From: Actinopolyspora halophila DSM 43834
GTDB taxonomy: Bacteria > Actinomycetota > Actinomycetes > Mycobacteriales > Pseudonocardiaceae
Reading direction: 5' to 3'
Length of the DNA stretch: 64,000 nucleotides
NCBI RefSeq assembly: GCF_000371785.1
Contig: NZ_AQUI01000002.1
Coordinates: 4,203,352 to 4,267,351 of the forward strand
The position numbers and the translations under genes were made by a program. This document shows, piece after piece, positions 37,791 through 47,994 of this stretch (its first letter is position 1; each line of letters begins with the position of its first letter). The notes under the pieces were generated by a model, which saw only the letters and a list, made by a program, of their open reading frames with translations, was not told the origin of the DNA and made no database searches.

Positions 37791-38542
37791 GCCTTGCTCC
37801 CCGGAAGTTCGCCCGGGTAGGGCTCGGCCAGCGCCTCGGCCTGCAGCTCGCACAGCCGTGCCGAACCGACCAGCGCCTTGTCCAGCATCTCGTCCAGGGT
37901 GGAACGCGGGAAGGTAGCGCCCTCACCTGTGCCCTGCACCTCCACGAAAGTCCCGTGGTCGGTGGCCACCACGTTCATGTCCACCTCGGCGCGGGAGTCC
38001 TCCTCGTACGGCAGGTCCAACCGGACCCTGCCGTCCACCACGCCGACGCTGACCGCGGAAACGGCGCAGGACAGCGGCTTGGGGTCGGAGAGCCGCTTGG
38101 AGGCCCGCAGCCAGGTGACCGCGTCGGCCAGCGCCACGTAGGCCCCGGTGATCGCCGCGGTGCGCGTCCCCCCGTCGGCCTGGATCACGTCGCAGTCCAG
38201 CGTGATCGTGTTCTCCCCCAGTGCGCTCATGTCGATGCAGCTGCGCAGCGAACGCCCCACCAGCCTGCTGATCTCGTGCGTGCGCCCGCCGATCTTGCCC
38301 TTGACCGACTCGCGCGCCCCGCGCGTGTTCGTCGCAGAGGGCAGCATCGCGTACTCGGCGGTCACCCACCCCAGACCGGAACCGGAGCGCCAGCGCGGAA
38401 CCCCGTCCTGCACGCTGGCCGCACACAGCACCCGTGTGCGACCGAATTCCACCATCACCGACCCGGCCGGCCAGTCCTGGTAACCACGGGTGATCCGTAC
38501 GTCTCTGAGCGCGTCGTCGCTCCTGCCATCAGCTCTTGCCAC
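37787..38542 (-). CDS. rph: ribonuclease PH
   Basis: The 251-residue phosphorolytic exoribonuclease trims tRNA 3' ends. It reads [21 protein letters not shown] at the N-terminus, then [22 protein letters not shown] and [19 protein letters not shown], with the acidic [20 protein letters not shown] site. I place the start at GTG 38542, where AGGG lies 8 nt upstream; two further GTG codons precede it. Overlaps rdgB by 4 nt. Confidence 0.95.
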   Translation of the reverse strand: MARADGRSDDALRDVRITRGYQDWPAGSVMVEFGRTRVLCAASVQDGVPRWRSGSGLGWVTAEYAMLPSATNTRGARESVKGKIGGRTHEISRLVGRSLRSCIDMSALGENTITLDCDVIQADGGTRTAAITGAYVALADAVTWLRASKRLSDPKPLSCAVSAVSVGVVDGRVRLDLPYEEDSRAEVDMNVVATDHGTFVEVQGTGEGATFPRSTLDEMLDKALVGSARLCELQAEALAEPYPGELPGSKA

Positions 38543-38609
38543 GCGCACCACCCTAGAACGTCGCCGCGGACGGCCGGAAAACCGCCGGAGTTTTCCGGCC
38601 GCACCCGGA

Positions 38610-39029
38610 TCACTCCTCGACGGTGTTCCAGTCGACTGACTCGGGACGCTGCCCCGTGCGCAGGAACTCGCTCAGCGCCTCGGCCAGCGCACCGAGCTCC
38701 ACACCGCTGCCCGCTGGGAACTCGACGTCCTCCCCGGCCAGCGCGGGCGAGTCGGGATCACCCCGCGGCACGGCGAGATCGTGCTCGACGTCGATGTAGC
38801 TCAGATAGCCGTAACCGTCCCGCACGGCCACGCACACGTCGTGGTCGAGCATCCCGGTTTCCTCGTCGGCCGGTTCGCGGTGCTCGTGCCAAACGGTGGC
38901 CACGCCGGCCCCCGGCTCGGCCAGCCGGCTGAGCAGCCCGCTCACCTCGGACGGGTCGGTCAACGTCACACCGTCGCCGCCGTTCGGGGCATCCGGCGAG
39001 TCGATCGGCCAAACGGCGGTGACAGTCAT
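38610..39029 (-). CDS. Imm1-like immunity family protein
   Basis: The 139-residue acidic protein starts at ATG 39029 with GGAG 7 nt upstream. The segment [21 protein letters not shown] and the C-terminal Asn-Thr-Val region resemble Imm1, an immunity family of polymorphic toxin systems and of actinobacterial nuclease toxins. No toxin or secretion gene adjoins it. It is inserted between rph and the MBL hydrolase gene, which are adjacent in M. tuberculosis. The family call rests on pattern recognition only. Confidence 0.6.
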   Translation of the reverse strand: MTVTAVWPIDSPDAPNGGDGVTLTDPSEVSGLLSRLAEPGAGVATVWHEHREPADEETGMLDHDVCVAVRDGYGYLSYIDVEHDLAVPRGDPDSPALAGEDVEFPAGSGVELGALAEALSEFLRTGQRPESVDWNTVEE

Positions 39030-39150
39030 GTCAACACTCCATCTCGACGGCGGATCTCCGACCGGGGCAGTATCCCACCCCCGAAGCGCACCGCCGCGAA
39101 ACACCACCGGCGAACCGGGAGCCCACGCCGACCGAACCGGAAAACCGCCG

Positions 39151-39921
39151 TCAGACTTCGTAGGTCTCGGCCGCGGAGACCAGCTCCACGGGAGCCGAAG
39201 TGCTCGCGCGTGCCTCGGCGAGGATCGCGGCGCTGTCGGCCCAGGGCTGCAGATGCGTCAGCAGCAGCCTGCCCACCGAACCGCTCTCGGCCACCTCGGC
39301 GGCCTGCCTGCCCGAGAGGTGCAACCCGTCCGGGCGGTCCGGGGAGTCCTGCCAGGAGGCCTCGGACAGCAGCACGTCGACGTCGGCGGCGAGCTCGGCG
39401 AGTCTGCCGCAGGGACCGGTGTCGCCGGTGTAGGCCAGCACCCTGCCCTCGGCGGCCACCCGGAAGCCCCAGCTGGGGCAGATGTGCTCCATGGGAAAAG
39501 CCGTGATCTCGAACGGGCCGATCCGCACGGGGGTCTCGGGCACGGAGCGGAACTCGAACACGTCGGAGAGGTCAGTCGCTGCGCGCTCGGCGGAGCCGGG
39601 GGCGTACAGCGCGGCCAGCCGATCCGGCGCCTCCTCCGGACCGAACACGCTCAGTCTGTGCTCGTTCGAGGCGTACGGCGGGTTCGGGTGGTACCGACGC
39701 AGCACCGTCAGGGCGCCGAAGTCCGCGCAGTGGTCGGGATGCAGGTGTGAAAGCAGCAGGGCGTCCGGGGCGAACGGATCGGCGAAACGCTGCAGGGTTC
39801 CCAACGTGCCGTTGCCCAGATCGAGCAGGATCCGGACGCCGCCCGACTCCACCAGGTACCCCGAGGCGGGCGTGGCGGAGCCCGGAATGCTGCCGGAGCA
39901 ACCGAGGATCGTCAGCTTCAC
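39151..39921 (-). CDS. MBL-fold hydrolase, Rv1339-type cyclic nucleotide phosphodiesterase
   Basis: The 256-residue metallo-beta-lactamase-fold protein opens [13 protein letters not shown] and has the metal motif [16 protein letters not shown] near 58-73, [21 protein letters not shown] and [10 protein letters not shown]. Its position between murI and rph is that of M. tuberculosis Rv1339, reported as an atypical cAMP phosphodiesterase. The tRNase Z branch is related, but the exosite arm is missing. It overlaps murI by 4 nt. Confidence 0.88.
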   Translation of the reverse strand: MKLTILGCSGSIPGSATPASGYLVESGGVRILLDLGNGTLGTLQRFADPFAPDALLLSHLHPDHCADFGALTVLRRYHPNPPYASNEHRLSVFGPEEAPDRLAALYAPGSAERAATDLSDVFEFRSVPETPVRIGPFEITAFPMEHICPSWGFRVAAEGRVLAYTGDTGPCGRLAELAADVDVLLSEASWQDSPDRPDGLHLSGRQAAEVAESGSVGRLLLTHLQPWADSAAILAEARASTSAPVELVSAAETYEV

Positions 39922-40742
39922 ACAACCGAGCGTGACACGTTGGGCGGCAACGCAACATCGGATGTGACGGAAGGCCCGAGAAAACGCCGGGCCAGTTTGG
40001 CGAACGGCTCGGCCGAGCCCGTGGTGCGGAACTCGTGCTTCGGCGACTCGTGGGAAGCATCCCGCTCCGCGAGCAGCTCGCGTTCGGTGAGCACCCGCAC
40101 CACGTCCTTCGCCGTCTCCTCCGCGCTGGAGACCAGGGTCACCTGATCACCCATGACGATCTGCAGCACCCCGGTCAGCAGCGGATAGTGGGTGCACCCG
40201 AGCACCAGGGTGTCTATGTCGGCCCGCTGGAGGGGATCCAGATAAGCCTGCACCAGCCCGAGGATCTGCCTGCCGGAAGTCGTCCCGCGCTCGACGAAGT
40301 TCACGAACCTGGGGCAGGCCACGGTGTGCGGGGAGACGCCGGGGGCGGCGGCGAAAGCGTCCTCGTAGGCGCGGGAGCGAACGGTCGCGCTGGTGCCGAT
40401 CACGCCCACCCTGCCGTTGCGGGTGGTGGCCGCCGCGCGGCGTGCGGCGGGCAGCACTACCTCCACCACGGGAATGTCGTAGCGCTCCCGCGCGTCCCGC
40501 AGACAGGCGGCCGAAGCGGTGTTGCAGGCCACGACCAGCATCTTCACGCCCTCTTCGACGAGGGAGTCCGCCACCGCGAGGGCGTGCTCGCGCACCCGCG
40601 CGATCGGCTGCGGCCCGTAGGGGCCGTTGGCGGTGTCCCCCACGTAGCGCAGCCGTTCTCCGGGAAGCTGGTCCATGATCGCGCGGGCCACCGTGAGGCC
40701 GCCCACGCCGGAATCGAAGATCCCGATCGGTGCTTGGGTCAC
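39918..40742 (-). CDS. murI: glutamate racemase
   Basis: The 274-residue cofactor-independent enzyme makes D-glutamate for peptidoglycan. The two catalytic cysteines lie in [10 protein letters not shown] (about residue 73) and [10 protein letters not shown] (about 184), and [17 protein letters not shown] is the N-terminal signature. The start is GTG 40742, coupled to the rhomboid gene stop. Overlaps on both sides show it is part of the operon. Confidence 0.96.
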   Translation of the reverse strand: MTQAPIGIFDSGVGGLTVARAIMDQLPGERLRYVGDTANGPYGPQPIARVREHALAVADSLVEEGVKMLVVACNTASAACLRDARERYDIPVVEVVLPAARRAAATTRNGRVGVIGTSATVRSRAYEDAFAAAPGVSPHTVACPRFVNFVERGTTSGRQILGLVQAYLDPLQRADIDTLVLGCTHYPLLTGVLQIVMGDQVTLVSSAEETAKDVVRVLTERELLAERDASHESPKHEFRTTGSAEPFAKLARRFLGPSVTSDVALPPNVSRSVV

Positions 40743-41425
40743 GACCCCAGTCTGCCCGGGAGGTCACCGGAACGCGCGGACCCGGCCCTGTGCGGCCGGT
40801 CACTCCGAGTCACCAGCCAGGCCGCGAGCACGCCCCCCACTGCTCCGAACAGGTGCGCCTGCCACGAGACCCCCTGTTGCCCGGGCAGAACGCCCCACAG
40901 CATTCCTCCCCAGTAGACGACCAGCACCACGGCCACCAGGATCTGCGCCACGCTCCCGGTGAAGAAACCGCGCACCAGCAGGAACATCAGCCAGCCGAAG
41001 GCGATTCCCGAAGCGCCGAGGTGGGTGGTCGACTCCGCGGCGACCAGCCAGGTCCCCAGTCCTCCGACCACCCAGATCATGGCGGTGACGACGACGAACC
41101 GGCGGATCCCTCCCGCCATGCACAGCCACCCGAGCACCAGCAACGGCAGGGTGTTCGCCATCAGGTGTTCCCAGCCGTAGTGCAGCAGCGGGGCCCAGAC
41201 GATGCCGTCCAGGCCCTCCACCTCACGTGGCTGGATGCCGTTGACGTCGAGTCCGTACACGCGGCCGGGAGTGGTCGGCCCCATCTGGAAGAACAGCTGG
41301 TCGATCAGTTCCAGCACGTACAGCAGGGCCACGAAAGCCAGCGCCACCGCGGCAGCCCGCCCGGGGTGCGGTGGCAGCACTCGGGGTTTGCGCCGTGAAC
41401 CAGATCCCATGGAGGCCGAACTCAC
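40739..41425 (-). CDS. rhomboid family intramembrane serine protease
   Basis: The 228-residue membrane protein has six to seven helices. The catalytic Ser is in [11 protein letters not shown] and the catalytic His in [37 protein letters not shown] matches the oxyanion helix. It corresponds in position to Rv1337. GTG 41425 is used; an ATG 15 nt further in is possible. The upstream region carries three evenly spaced palindromes. Confidence 0.93.
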   Translation of the reverse strand: MSSASMGSGSRRKPRVLPPHPGRAAAVALAFVALLYVLELIDQLFFQMGPTTPGRVYGLDVNGIQPREVEGLDGIVWAPLLHYGWEHLMANTLPLLVLGWLCMAGGIRRFVVVTAMIWVVGGLGTWLVAAESTTHLGASGIAFGWLMFLLVRGFFTGSVAQILVAVVLVVYWGGMLWGVLPGQQGVSWQAHLFGAVGGVLAAWLVTRSDRPHRAGSARSGDLPGRLGS

Positions 41426-41514
41426 ACCGCCGAGCCTACGCTGATCGCGGCAGGCGCGACCACACGCGGGTCAGCGCGGGGCGGGCCGAGCCCCCGCGGC
41501 ACTCCCGGCTGAAC

Positions 41515-41571
41515 GTTTCGCGCGAAACCTTCACCCCGGAACACTTCCGGAAAGAACGTTTCGCGCGAAAC
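41515..41571. promoter_or_regulatory. three regularly spaced palindromes upstream of the rhomboid-murI operon
   Basis: GTTTCGCGCGAAAC occurs at 41515-41528 and again at 41558-41571, each a perfect palindrome flanked on the left by GAAC. Between them CCGGAACACTTCCGG (41536-41550) is a further palindrome. The centres are 21.5 bp apart on each side, about two helical turns. The outer sites differ from the parS core GTTTCACGTGAAAC only by a symmetrical A/T to G/C change. No gene overlaps 41426-41648. Confidence 0.7.
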
Positions 41572-41648
41572 GGCCAAAAACCGGGGGCTCCGCCGAGGCG
41601 GGCCCTCAGGTGCGCGGTCGCAGCGGTGCGAACCCCCGCCCGTGGGAA

Positions 41649-42906
<1,258 letters not shown>

Positions 42907-42987
42907 GGCGCAACCTCCTGTGAACCACACGTAATTTCGCAAATCCACCCGACAGCCACACCGCGCACGTCCGCGCGGTGTGGGGGC

Positions 42988-43452
42988 TCAGCCTCGGTCG
43001 GGGATGTCGTCGCTGCCGGTGTGGGCGAACATGTAGGACTCGACGACCTCCACCGGCTCCTCGGTGACGACGCCGTCGACGATGCTGTAGGAGCGCAGCT
43101 CGTATTCCTGCGGGTCCCTGGTGGACACGAGCACATAGTGCGCGTTGGGTTCCGAGGCGTAGGACACATCGGTCCGCGAGGGGTACGCCTCGGTGGCGGT
43201 GTGCGAGTGGTAGATGACCACCGGCTCCTCGTCCGCGGCGTCCATAGCCCGCCAGACCTGCAGTTGCTCGGTGGAGTCGAACCGATAGAACGTCGGCGAA
43301 CGTTCGGCGTTGATCATTTCGACCACCCGCTCGGGGCGATCTGACCCTTCCGGGCCCGCTACCACACCACACGCCTCATCCGGGTGGTCCCGTCGAGCAT
43401 GCGCAACCATCGCATCCACGAGGTCGCGTCGGATCACCAGCACAACTACCAT
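42988..43452 (-). CDS. mec: JAMM metalloprotease Mec (CysO-cysteine peptidase)
   Basis: The 154-residue zinc protease has the JAMM motif: catalytic Glu in DEACGVVAGPEG (about residue 25) and IYHSHTATEAYPSRTDVSYA (about 80-99). In M. tuberculosis Mec+ cleaves cysteine from the CysO-Cys adduct. Gene order mec-cysO-cysM is conserved. The start is ATG 43452, although internal GTG codons a few residues in are possible. Confidence 0.94.
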   Translation of the reverse strand: MVVVLVIRRDLVDAMVAHARRDHPDEACGVVAGPEGSDRPERVVEMINAERSPTFYRFDSTEQLQVWRAMDAADEEPVVIYHSHTATEAYPSRTDVSYASEPNAHYVLVSTRDPQEYELRSYSIVDGVVTEEPVEVVESYMFAHTGSDDIPDRG

Positions 43453-43535
43453 CCTACGGGGTGAGTCACCGGGGTCCCATCATGTGAACCCGGTGGCGGA
43501 TCGTTCCTGAGGTCGAAACGTCACTCGACCATGAT

Positions 43536-44594
43536 TCATTCCCACCCGGGATGGTAAAGGCGTGTGTAACCGGGCACTGCCGCCACCGACTCTGCCGCGA
43601 GCACCGCGTGCACGATCGCCCGTGCCGTGACCTCGGCGGCCGCCGTGCAAACCGCGTCGAGCGCAGCCACCCAACCCGGTTCGCCGGGGATCGGGGCACC
43701 GGAACGCTCTCCGGTCGCCAGCGCGAACACGGTGTCCCCGTCGGTCATCCCGTGCGCGGGACGAACCGCGCGGGCCACACCGTCGTGCGCGGCCACGGCG
43801 ATCCTGCGGCACTCGGACTTGCCGAAGCCCGCGTCGGTGGCCACCACTCCGATGGTGGTGTTCAGCGGGGCGATCTCCGTGCCGGAGCGGTCCGTACGCG
43901 CGCTCCGCCCCCGTGCCGCGGCGATCGCCTCGGTGGAGGGCGCGGGGACGTCGAACTCCCCCTCCAGGCCGCTGGAAAGCGCCCACGGCAGTCCCGTCCG
44001 CGGGTCGACCACAGCTCCCGAGGAGTTGACCGCGATCAACGCACCGACCGTGGTTCCGTCGTCCAGCACCGCGCTGGCGGTGCCCACACCCCCCTTGAGC
44101 GCCCCGGCCACGGCGCCGGTGCCCGCACCGACGTTGCCCGTCGCGGGAACTCCGCGGGTCACCCCCTCACAGGCCGCGTAGCCGAACGTGGCGTCCGGAC
44201 GTCTGCCCCAGTCGCTCATCGGGAGGTCGAACAGCACGGCCCCTGGCACGATCGGCACCACCTCGTGCGGAGTGCTCCCCACGCGCAGCCCGTGCCCGCG
44301 CTCGGCCAGCCAGCGCAGCACCCCGTCCGCTGCGGAGAGCCCGAAGGCGCTGCCCCCGCCGAGCAGCACCCCGTGCACCAGCTGGACCAGGTGGTCGGGG
44401 TCGAGCACGTCGGTTTCCCGCGTTCCGGGCCCCGCCCCTCGGACGTCCACCCCGGCGGCGGCACCCTCCGGCGTGAGCACCACCGTGCTTCCGGTGGCCC
44501 AGCGCTCGTCGAGGCGATGTCGGTGCCCCACCGACACCCCGACCACATCGGTGATCGCGTTCTTCGGCCCCGCCCCGGAAGGTGAGTCGACCAT
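43536..44594 (-). CDS. P1 family peptidase (DmpA-like)
   Basis: The 352-residue protein belongs to the DmpA/beta-aminopeptidase family, which process themselves before a nucleophile. The GGSAFGLSAADGV block and AVNSSGAVVDPRTG precede PLNTTIGVVATDAGFGKSE, where the Thr would be the new N-terminal nucleophile. It corresponds in position to Rv1333. ATG 44594 has AGGAGG 4 nt upstream. A 410-nt repeat-rich gap separates it from the DUF2017 gene. Confidence 0.9.
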   Translation of the reverse strand: MVDSPSGAGPKNAITDVVGVSVGHRHRLDERWATGSTVVLTPEGAAAGVDVRGAGPGTRETDVLDPDHLVQLVHGVLLGGGSAFGLSAADGVLRWLAERGHGLRVGSTPHEVVPIVPGAVLFDLPMSDWGRRPDATFGYAACEGVTRGVPATGNVGAGTGAVAGALKGGVGTASAVLDDGTTVGALIAVNSSGAVVDPRTGLPWALSSGLEGEFDVPAPSTEAIAAARGRSARTDRSGTEIAPLNTTIGVVATDAGFGKSECRRIAVAAHDGVARAVRPAHGMTDGDTVFALATGERSGAPIPGEPGWVAALDAVCTAAAEVTARAIVHAVLAAESVAAVPGYTRLYHPGWE

Positions 44595-44623
44595 CAGTCC
44601 TCCTAAGAGGTTGCGCGGCTCGG

Positions 44624-44989
44624 TTTGCTCGGGTGGTCACTCGGCGGAACCTCGCGCGGGCTCTCGCTGCGGGTGCCCCGACATCGGGTAGCGGTTCTAC
44701 ACAACGTCGGGGCCGTCCTCGCGAGAGCACCACGAGAGAACCCGCGGCGGTGCCGATCGCGTAGCGGGGCGTTTCGGCGCTGGCGGCGCCGGAGGAAACC
44801 CCGAGAAGCTCGGATCAGGGGGTTCCACCCCGGCACGGATGCTTCAGCCCACGCAGGACGAGAAGCTCCGGTGCGTGAGTCGGATGCATTGCAAGGCCGG
44901 GCCGCTCGCAGCGTAGGTCGCTACTCAAGAGCGTGCCCAACGTCGCAAGGCGCCGACTCACGTGCCGGCTAAGCAACCACCCGAGCAAA
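44624..44989. mobile_element. 366-bp MITE-like element with terminal inverted repeats
   Basis: TTTGCTCGGGTGGT (44624-44637) and its perfect complement ACCACCCGAGCAAA (44976-44989) bound the element; similarity fades inward (CACTCGGCGG against TGCTTAGCCGG). Inside lies a copy of the dispersed hairpin repeat (44646-44760) and a second inverted pair, GTGAGTCGG / CCGACTCAC. No transposase is encoded. It fills the whole gap between DUF2017 and P1 peptidase genes, which are neighbours in related genomes. Confidence 0.55.
44646..44760. repeat. dispersed hairpin repeat, copy 3 (best preserved)
   Basis: The copy opens GCGGAACCTCGCGCGGGCTCTCGC. GCTCTCGC pairs with GCGAGAGC near 44722, and the inner CCCCGAC pairs with GTCGGGG. 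It ends GAGAACCCGCGG. Related copies are at 22230-22370, 24291-24400 and, in part, 47897-47962. Confidence 0.7.
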
Positions 44990-45005
44990 GCACCGTCACA
45001 AGGGG

Positions 45006-45569
45006 TCAAGAAGTCAGGGCCCGGATCATACTGTCCTGCACCCAGGTAAGCCACTGGTAGACGTAGTAGTGCTCGCGCTGCAACTGGTCCTCGGGAGGCT
45101 CCTCCGGGGTTTCCTCCGAGATGTCCAGCGCCGTGCCGAGCGCGAGGCGCACGTCGTTGATCGCCGACAGCCAGCTGTCGGCCTGGTCCTCGGTCAACGA
45201 CACCGCCCCGCCCTGCTCCGGGCAGGTTTCCAGCACGGTCTTCGCCACTCCGCTCTTGTGGTCGATCAGGTCGGGTTCGTGCAGCGAACGCAGCGCGCCC
45301 GCCGTGTCGGCGTCCTCGGCCTCGGGTTCGAAACTGTCCCTGTCCGGTCGGATGAAATCCGGCAGCAACCTCGCCAGCACGCTCTCCTGCGGCGGCGTGT
45401 TCGGGCCGGTGCGCATTCCGGTCAACTCGGCCAGCTCGTCCTGCGGAGCCTGCTGCCCACGGGCGGTGAGCATGTCCTTGATCTCACCGACGAGGCCCCG
45501 GATCACCGCTGCCTCGTTGGCTTCGAGTTCGCTCACCAGCCGGCCGTTGTCGCGTGTCCAATCCTGCAC
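45006..45569 (-). CDS. DUF2017 family protein
   Basis: The 187-residue acidic helical protein begins VQDWTRDNGRLVSELEANEAAVIRGLVGEIKDML and ends DQLQREHYYVYQWLTWVQDSMIRAL, the DUF2017 pattern found next to clpS in actinobacteria (Rv1332 position). Its function is unknown; the link with ClpS suggests a role around proteolysis, which is inference. GTG 45569 has no clear ribosome-binding site and lies 16 nt after clpS. Confidence 0.9.
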   Translation of the reverse strand: MQDWTRDNGRLVSELEANEAAVIRGLVGEIKDMLTARGQQAPQDELAELTGMRTGPNTPPQESVLARLLPDFIRPDRDSFEPEAEDADTAGALRSLHEPDLIDHKSGVAKTVLETCPEQGGAVSLTEDQADSWLSAINDVRLALGTALDISEETPEEPPEDQLQREHYYVYQWLTWVQDSMIRALTS

Positions 45570-45585
45570 TGGGTTCGCTGTCCGT

Positions 45586-45879
45586 TCACGAGTCGTGCTG
45601 CATGGTTGCCCAGAGGCCCGCGGCGTGAAGCTTCGCCACGTCGCCCTCCACTTTTTCCTTGGATCCCGAGGAGACCACGGCCCTCCCCTTGTTGTGCACG
45701 TCCAGCATGAGCTTGGTGGCGTGTTCCTCGCTGTAGCCGAAGACCTTCTGCAGCACGTAGGTCACGTACGACATCAGATTGACCGGGTCGTTCCACACGA
45801 TGGTCACCCACGGCCGTTCCGATGCTCCGGCTTCCTCCGGTTCGACCTGCGTGCTCTCCGCTTCGGCTGGGGTGGTCAT
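45586..45879 (-). CDS. clpS: ATP-dependent Clp protease adaptor ClpS
   Basis: The 97-residue adaptor delivers N-degron substrates to ClpC/ClpA-ClpP. An acidic N-terminal tail is followed by the core [44 protein letters not shown], including the DP-N and the substrate-pocket Met. ATG 45879 lies 6 nt after GAGAAT, so the transcript may be nearly leaderless. It is divergent from pncB. Confidence 0.95.
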   Translation of the reverse strand: MTTPAEAESTQVEPEEAGASERPWVTIVWNDPVNLMSYVTYVLQKVFGYSEEHATKLMLDVHNKGRAVVSSGSKEKVEGDVAKLHAAGLWATMQHDS

Positions 45880-45939
45880 ATCCCCATTCTCACACGTTCG
45901 CGGTTGACGGCTGGTGCCCACGCGCCTTCCCACGGCACG

Positions 45940-45945
45940 TAATCT
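45940..45945 (+). promoter_or_regulatory. candidate -10 box for leaderless pncB mRNA
   Basis: TAATCT ends 7 nt before ATG 45953, and no ribosome-binding site precedes that ATG. This spacing fits transcription starting at the ATG. No convincing -35 is seen. Confidence 0.35.
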
Positions 45946-45952
45946 CGCGTAT

Positions 45953-47254
45953 ATGACCGATCCAGCCAGTACCGCGCTGCGCACCGACCACTACGAACTG
46001 ACCATGCTCAGCAGCGCGTTGCGTGACGGCACAGCCCGGCGCGACTGCGTGTTCGAGGTCTTCACCAGGAACCTGCCGGACGGGCGTCGCTACGGAGTGG
46101 TCGGCGGCGTCGAGCGGTTGTTGGACGCGGTGGAGAACTTCCGGTTCGACCAGCAGACGCTGGAGGCCCTCGAACGCGATCGGGTGTGTGACGAGCGAAC
46201 GCTCGACTGGCTGCGCGAGTACCGCTTCACCGGTGACGTGGACGGCTATCCGGAGGGCGAGCTGTACTTCCCCGGATCTCCCGTGCTGACGGTGCGGGGG
46301 ACCTTCGCCGAGGCGGTGCTGCTGGAGACGGTGATCCTGTCGATCCTCAACCACGACAGCGCCGTGGCGGCTGCCGCGACCAGGATGTCCTCGGCCGCCA
46401 ACGGCAGACGTCTCATCGAGATGGGCTCCCGGCGCACCCACGAGGACTCGGCCGTGGCCTGCGCCCGCGTCGCCTACCTGTCCGGTTTCACGGCCACCTC
46501 GAACCTGGAGGCCGGGGCGCGTTACGGGATCCCCACGGCCGGAACCTCGGCCCACTCGTTCACCCTGCTGCACGACAGCGAGCGGGAGGCGTTCCAGGCC
46601 CAGGTCGACGCGCTCGGGGCGGGCACGACCCTGCTGGTCGACACCTACGACATCACCGAGGGCATCCGCACCGCCGTGGAGGTGGCAGGCCCCGATCTGG
46701 GGGCCGTACGCATCGACTCCGGGGACGTCGGGGTGCTGGCCAGGCAGGCACGGGAGCAGCTCGACTCGCTCGGGGCCACGGGCACGCGGATCGTGGTCTC
46801 CGGGGATCTGGACGAGTTCGCGATCGCCTCGCTGCGCGCGGAGCCGGTGGACGTCTACGGGGTGGGAACCTCCCTGGTCGTCGGTTCCGGCGCCCCCACC
46901 GCGGGAATGGTCTACAAACTGACCGAAGTGGATGGTCGCCCCGTGGCCAAACGCAGCTCGCACAAGGAGTCGCGCGGCGGGAGCAAGGCCGCGTTGCGCA
47001 GGCACAAGCCGACCGGAACCGCGCTGGAGGAAGTCGTCTACCGCAACGGTTCGGGAGCCGAGCCGCCCGCGGCCGGGCCGCACGACAGGTTCGTGCAGAC
47101 ACCGTTGATCCGCGGAGGCCGGAGGGTCGAGAATCTGCCCGGGTTGGAGGACAATCGACAGCGACTCCGGCACGCGCTGGTGAGCCTTCCCTGGGAGGGG
47201 CTCAAGTTGTCCTCGGGGGAGCCCGCCGTCCCCACGGTGTTCGAGAACCACTGA
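45953..47254 (+). CDS. pncB: nicotinate phosphoribosyltransferase
   Basis: The 433-residue enzyme turns nicotinate and PRPP into nicotinate mononucleotide in NAD salvage. Typical blocks are [18 protein letters not shown], the phosphohistidine region [39 protein letters not shown], and [20 protein letters not shown] 45953 is chosen as the homologous start. It is followed by a nicotinamidase gene 52 nt downstream, so the two make nicotinamide to NaMN. Position corresponds to Rv1330c. Confidence 0.95.
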   Translation: MTDPASTALRTDHYELTMLSSALRDGTARRDCVFEVFTRNLPDGRRYGVVGGVERLLDAVENFRFDQQTLEALERDRVCDERTLDWLREYRFTGDVDGYPEGELYFPGSPVLTVRGTFAEAVLLETVILSILNHDSAVAAAATRMSSAANGRRLIEMGSRRTHEDSAVACARVAYLSGFTATSNLEAGARYGIPTAGTSAHSFTLLHDSEREAFQAQVDALGAGTTLLVDTYDITEGIRTAVEVAGPDLGAVRIDSGDVGVLARQAREQLDSLGATGTRIVVSGDLDEFAIASLRAEPVDVYGVGTSLVVGSGAPTAGMVYKLTEVDGRPVAKRSSHKESRGGSKAALRRHKPTGTALEEVVYRNGSGAEPPAAGPHDRFVQTPLIRGGRRVENLPGLEDNRQRLRHALVSLPWEGLKLSSGEPAVPTVFENH

Positions 47255-47306
47255 AACGCCGGAAGGGCGGGATCCGCGCACCGTCGGGAAGGTTGGAGGT
47301 ACGAGG

Positions 47307-47867
47307 ATGGCCAGGGCGCTGATCGTCGTCGACGTGCAGAACGACTTCTGTGAGGGTGGCGCGTTGGCCGTGAACGGGGGAGCCGGGATCGCCTCGGCGA
47401 TCTCGCGGCACCTCGCCACGGCCGAGCACGATCACGTGGTCGCGACCAGGGACTACCACATAGATCCCGGTGACCACTTCGCCGAGAACCCCGATTTCGT
47501 GACCTCCTGGCCGGTGCACTGCGTGGCGGGAAGCGCCGGGGCCGCTTTCCACCCCGAGCTGGACGTGGCACCGGTCCAGGCAGTCTTCTCCAAGGGGCAG
47601 TACAGCCACGGGTACTCGGGGTTCGAGGGCAACGGACTCGCCGAGTGGCTGGCCGAGCGGGACGTGAGCTCGGTCGACGTCGTCGGGCTGGCCACCGACC
47701 ACTGCGTGCGCGCCACCGCGCTGGACTCCGCCGAGTCCGGTTTCGACACCAGGGTGCTGCTCGACCTCACGGCCGGGGTCGCGGAGGAGACCGTGGGACG
47801 CGCCCGGGAGCAGCTGCGCGCGGCGGGGGTGACTCTCTCCGGCGAGCCGGTGGTGCGCGGCGGCTGA
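47307..47867 (+). CDS. pncA: nicotinamidase
   Basis: The 186-residue isochorismatase-fold hydrolase has the catalytic triad Asp in VVDVQNDFCEGG, Lys in FSKGQYSHGYSGF and Cys in GLATDHCVRAT, and the metal ligands in TRDYHIDPGDHF. It converts nicotinamide to nicotinate for the upstream pncB product. In M. tuberculosis pncA lies elsewhere, so this gene is an addition to the otherwise conserved order. Confidence 0.94.
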   Translation: MARALIVVDVQNDFCEGGALAVNGGAGIASAISRHLATAEHDHVVATRDYHIDPGDHFAENPDFVTSWPVHCVAGSAGAAFHPELDVAPVQAVFSKGQYSHGYSGFEGNGLAEWLAERDVSSVDVVGLATDHCVRATALDSAESGFDTRVLLDLTAGVAEETVGRAREQLRAAGVTLSGEPVVRGG

Positions 47868-47896
47868 CCGATTCTCCCCGCTTCCGGTCGTCGTGG

Positions 47897-47962
47897 ATGG
47901 GTGCGTGGCGGAACCCCTGCGGGCTCTCGCTCCACCGAGGCCCGACATCGGGTAGCGGAGGG
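47897..47962. repeat. dispersed hairpin repeat, partial copy 4
   Basis: TGGCGGAACCCCTGCGGGCTCTCGCT followed by CCCGACATCGGGTAGCGG matches the first half of the copy at 44646, including an identical GACATCGGGTAGCGG. It lies in the gap before dinG. The second half is missing. Confidence 0.65.
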
Positions 47963-47994
47963 CACCGAAGGTCGCTGCGGTAACGTCGACGAAC

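Noticed and set aside
44815-45054. A 79-codon minus-strand frame inside the MITE-like element
   Set aside because: It overlaps the DUF2017 gene end, lacks a ribosome-binding site and lies in repeat DNA, so I treat it as non-coding.
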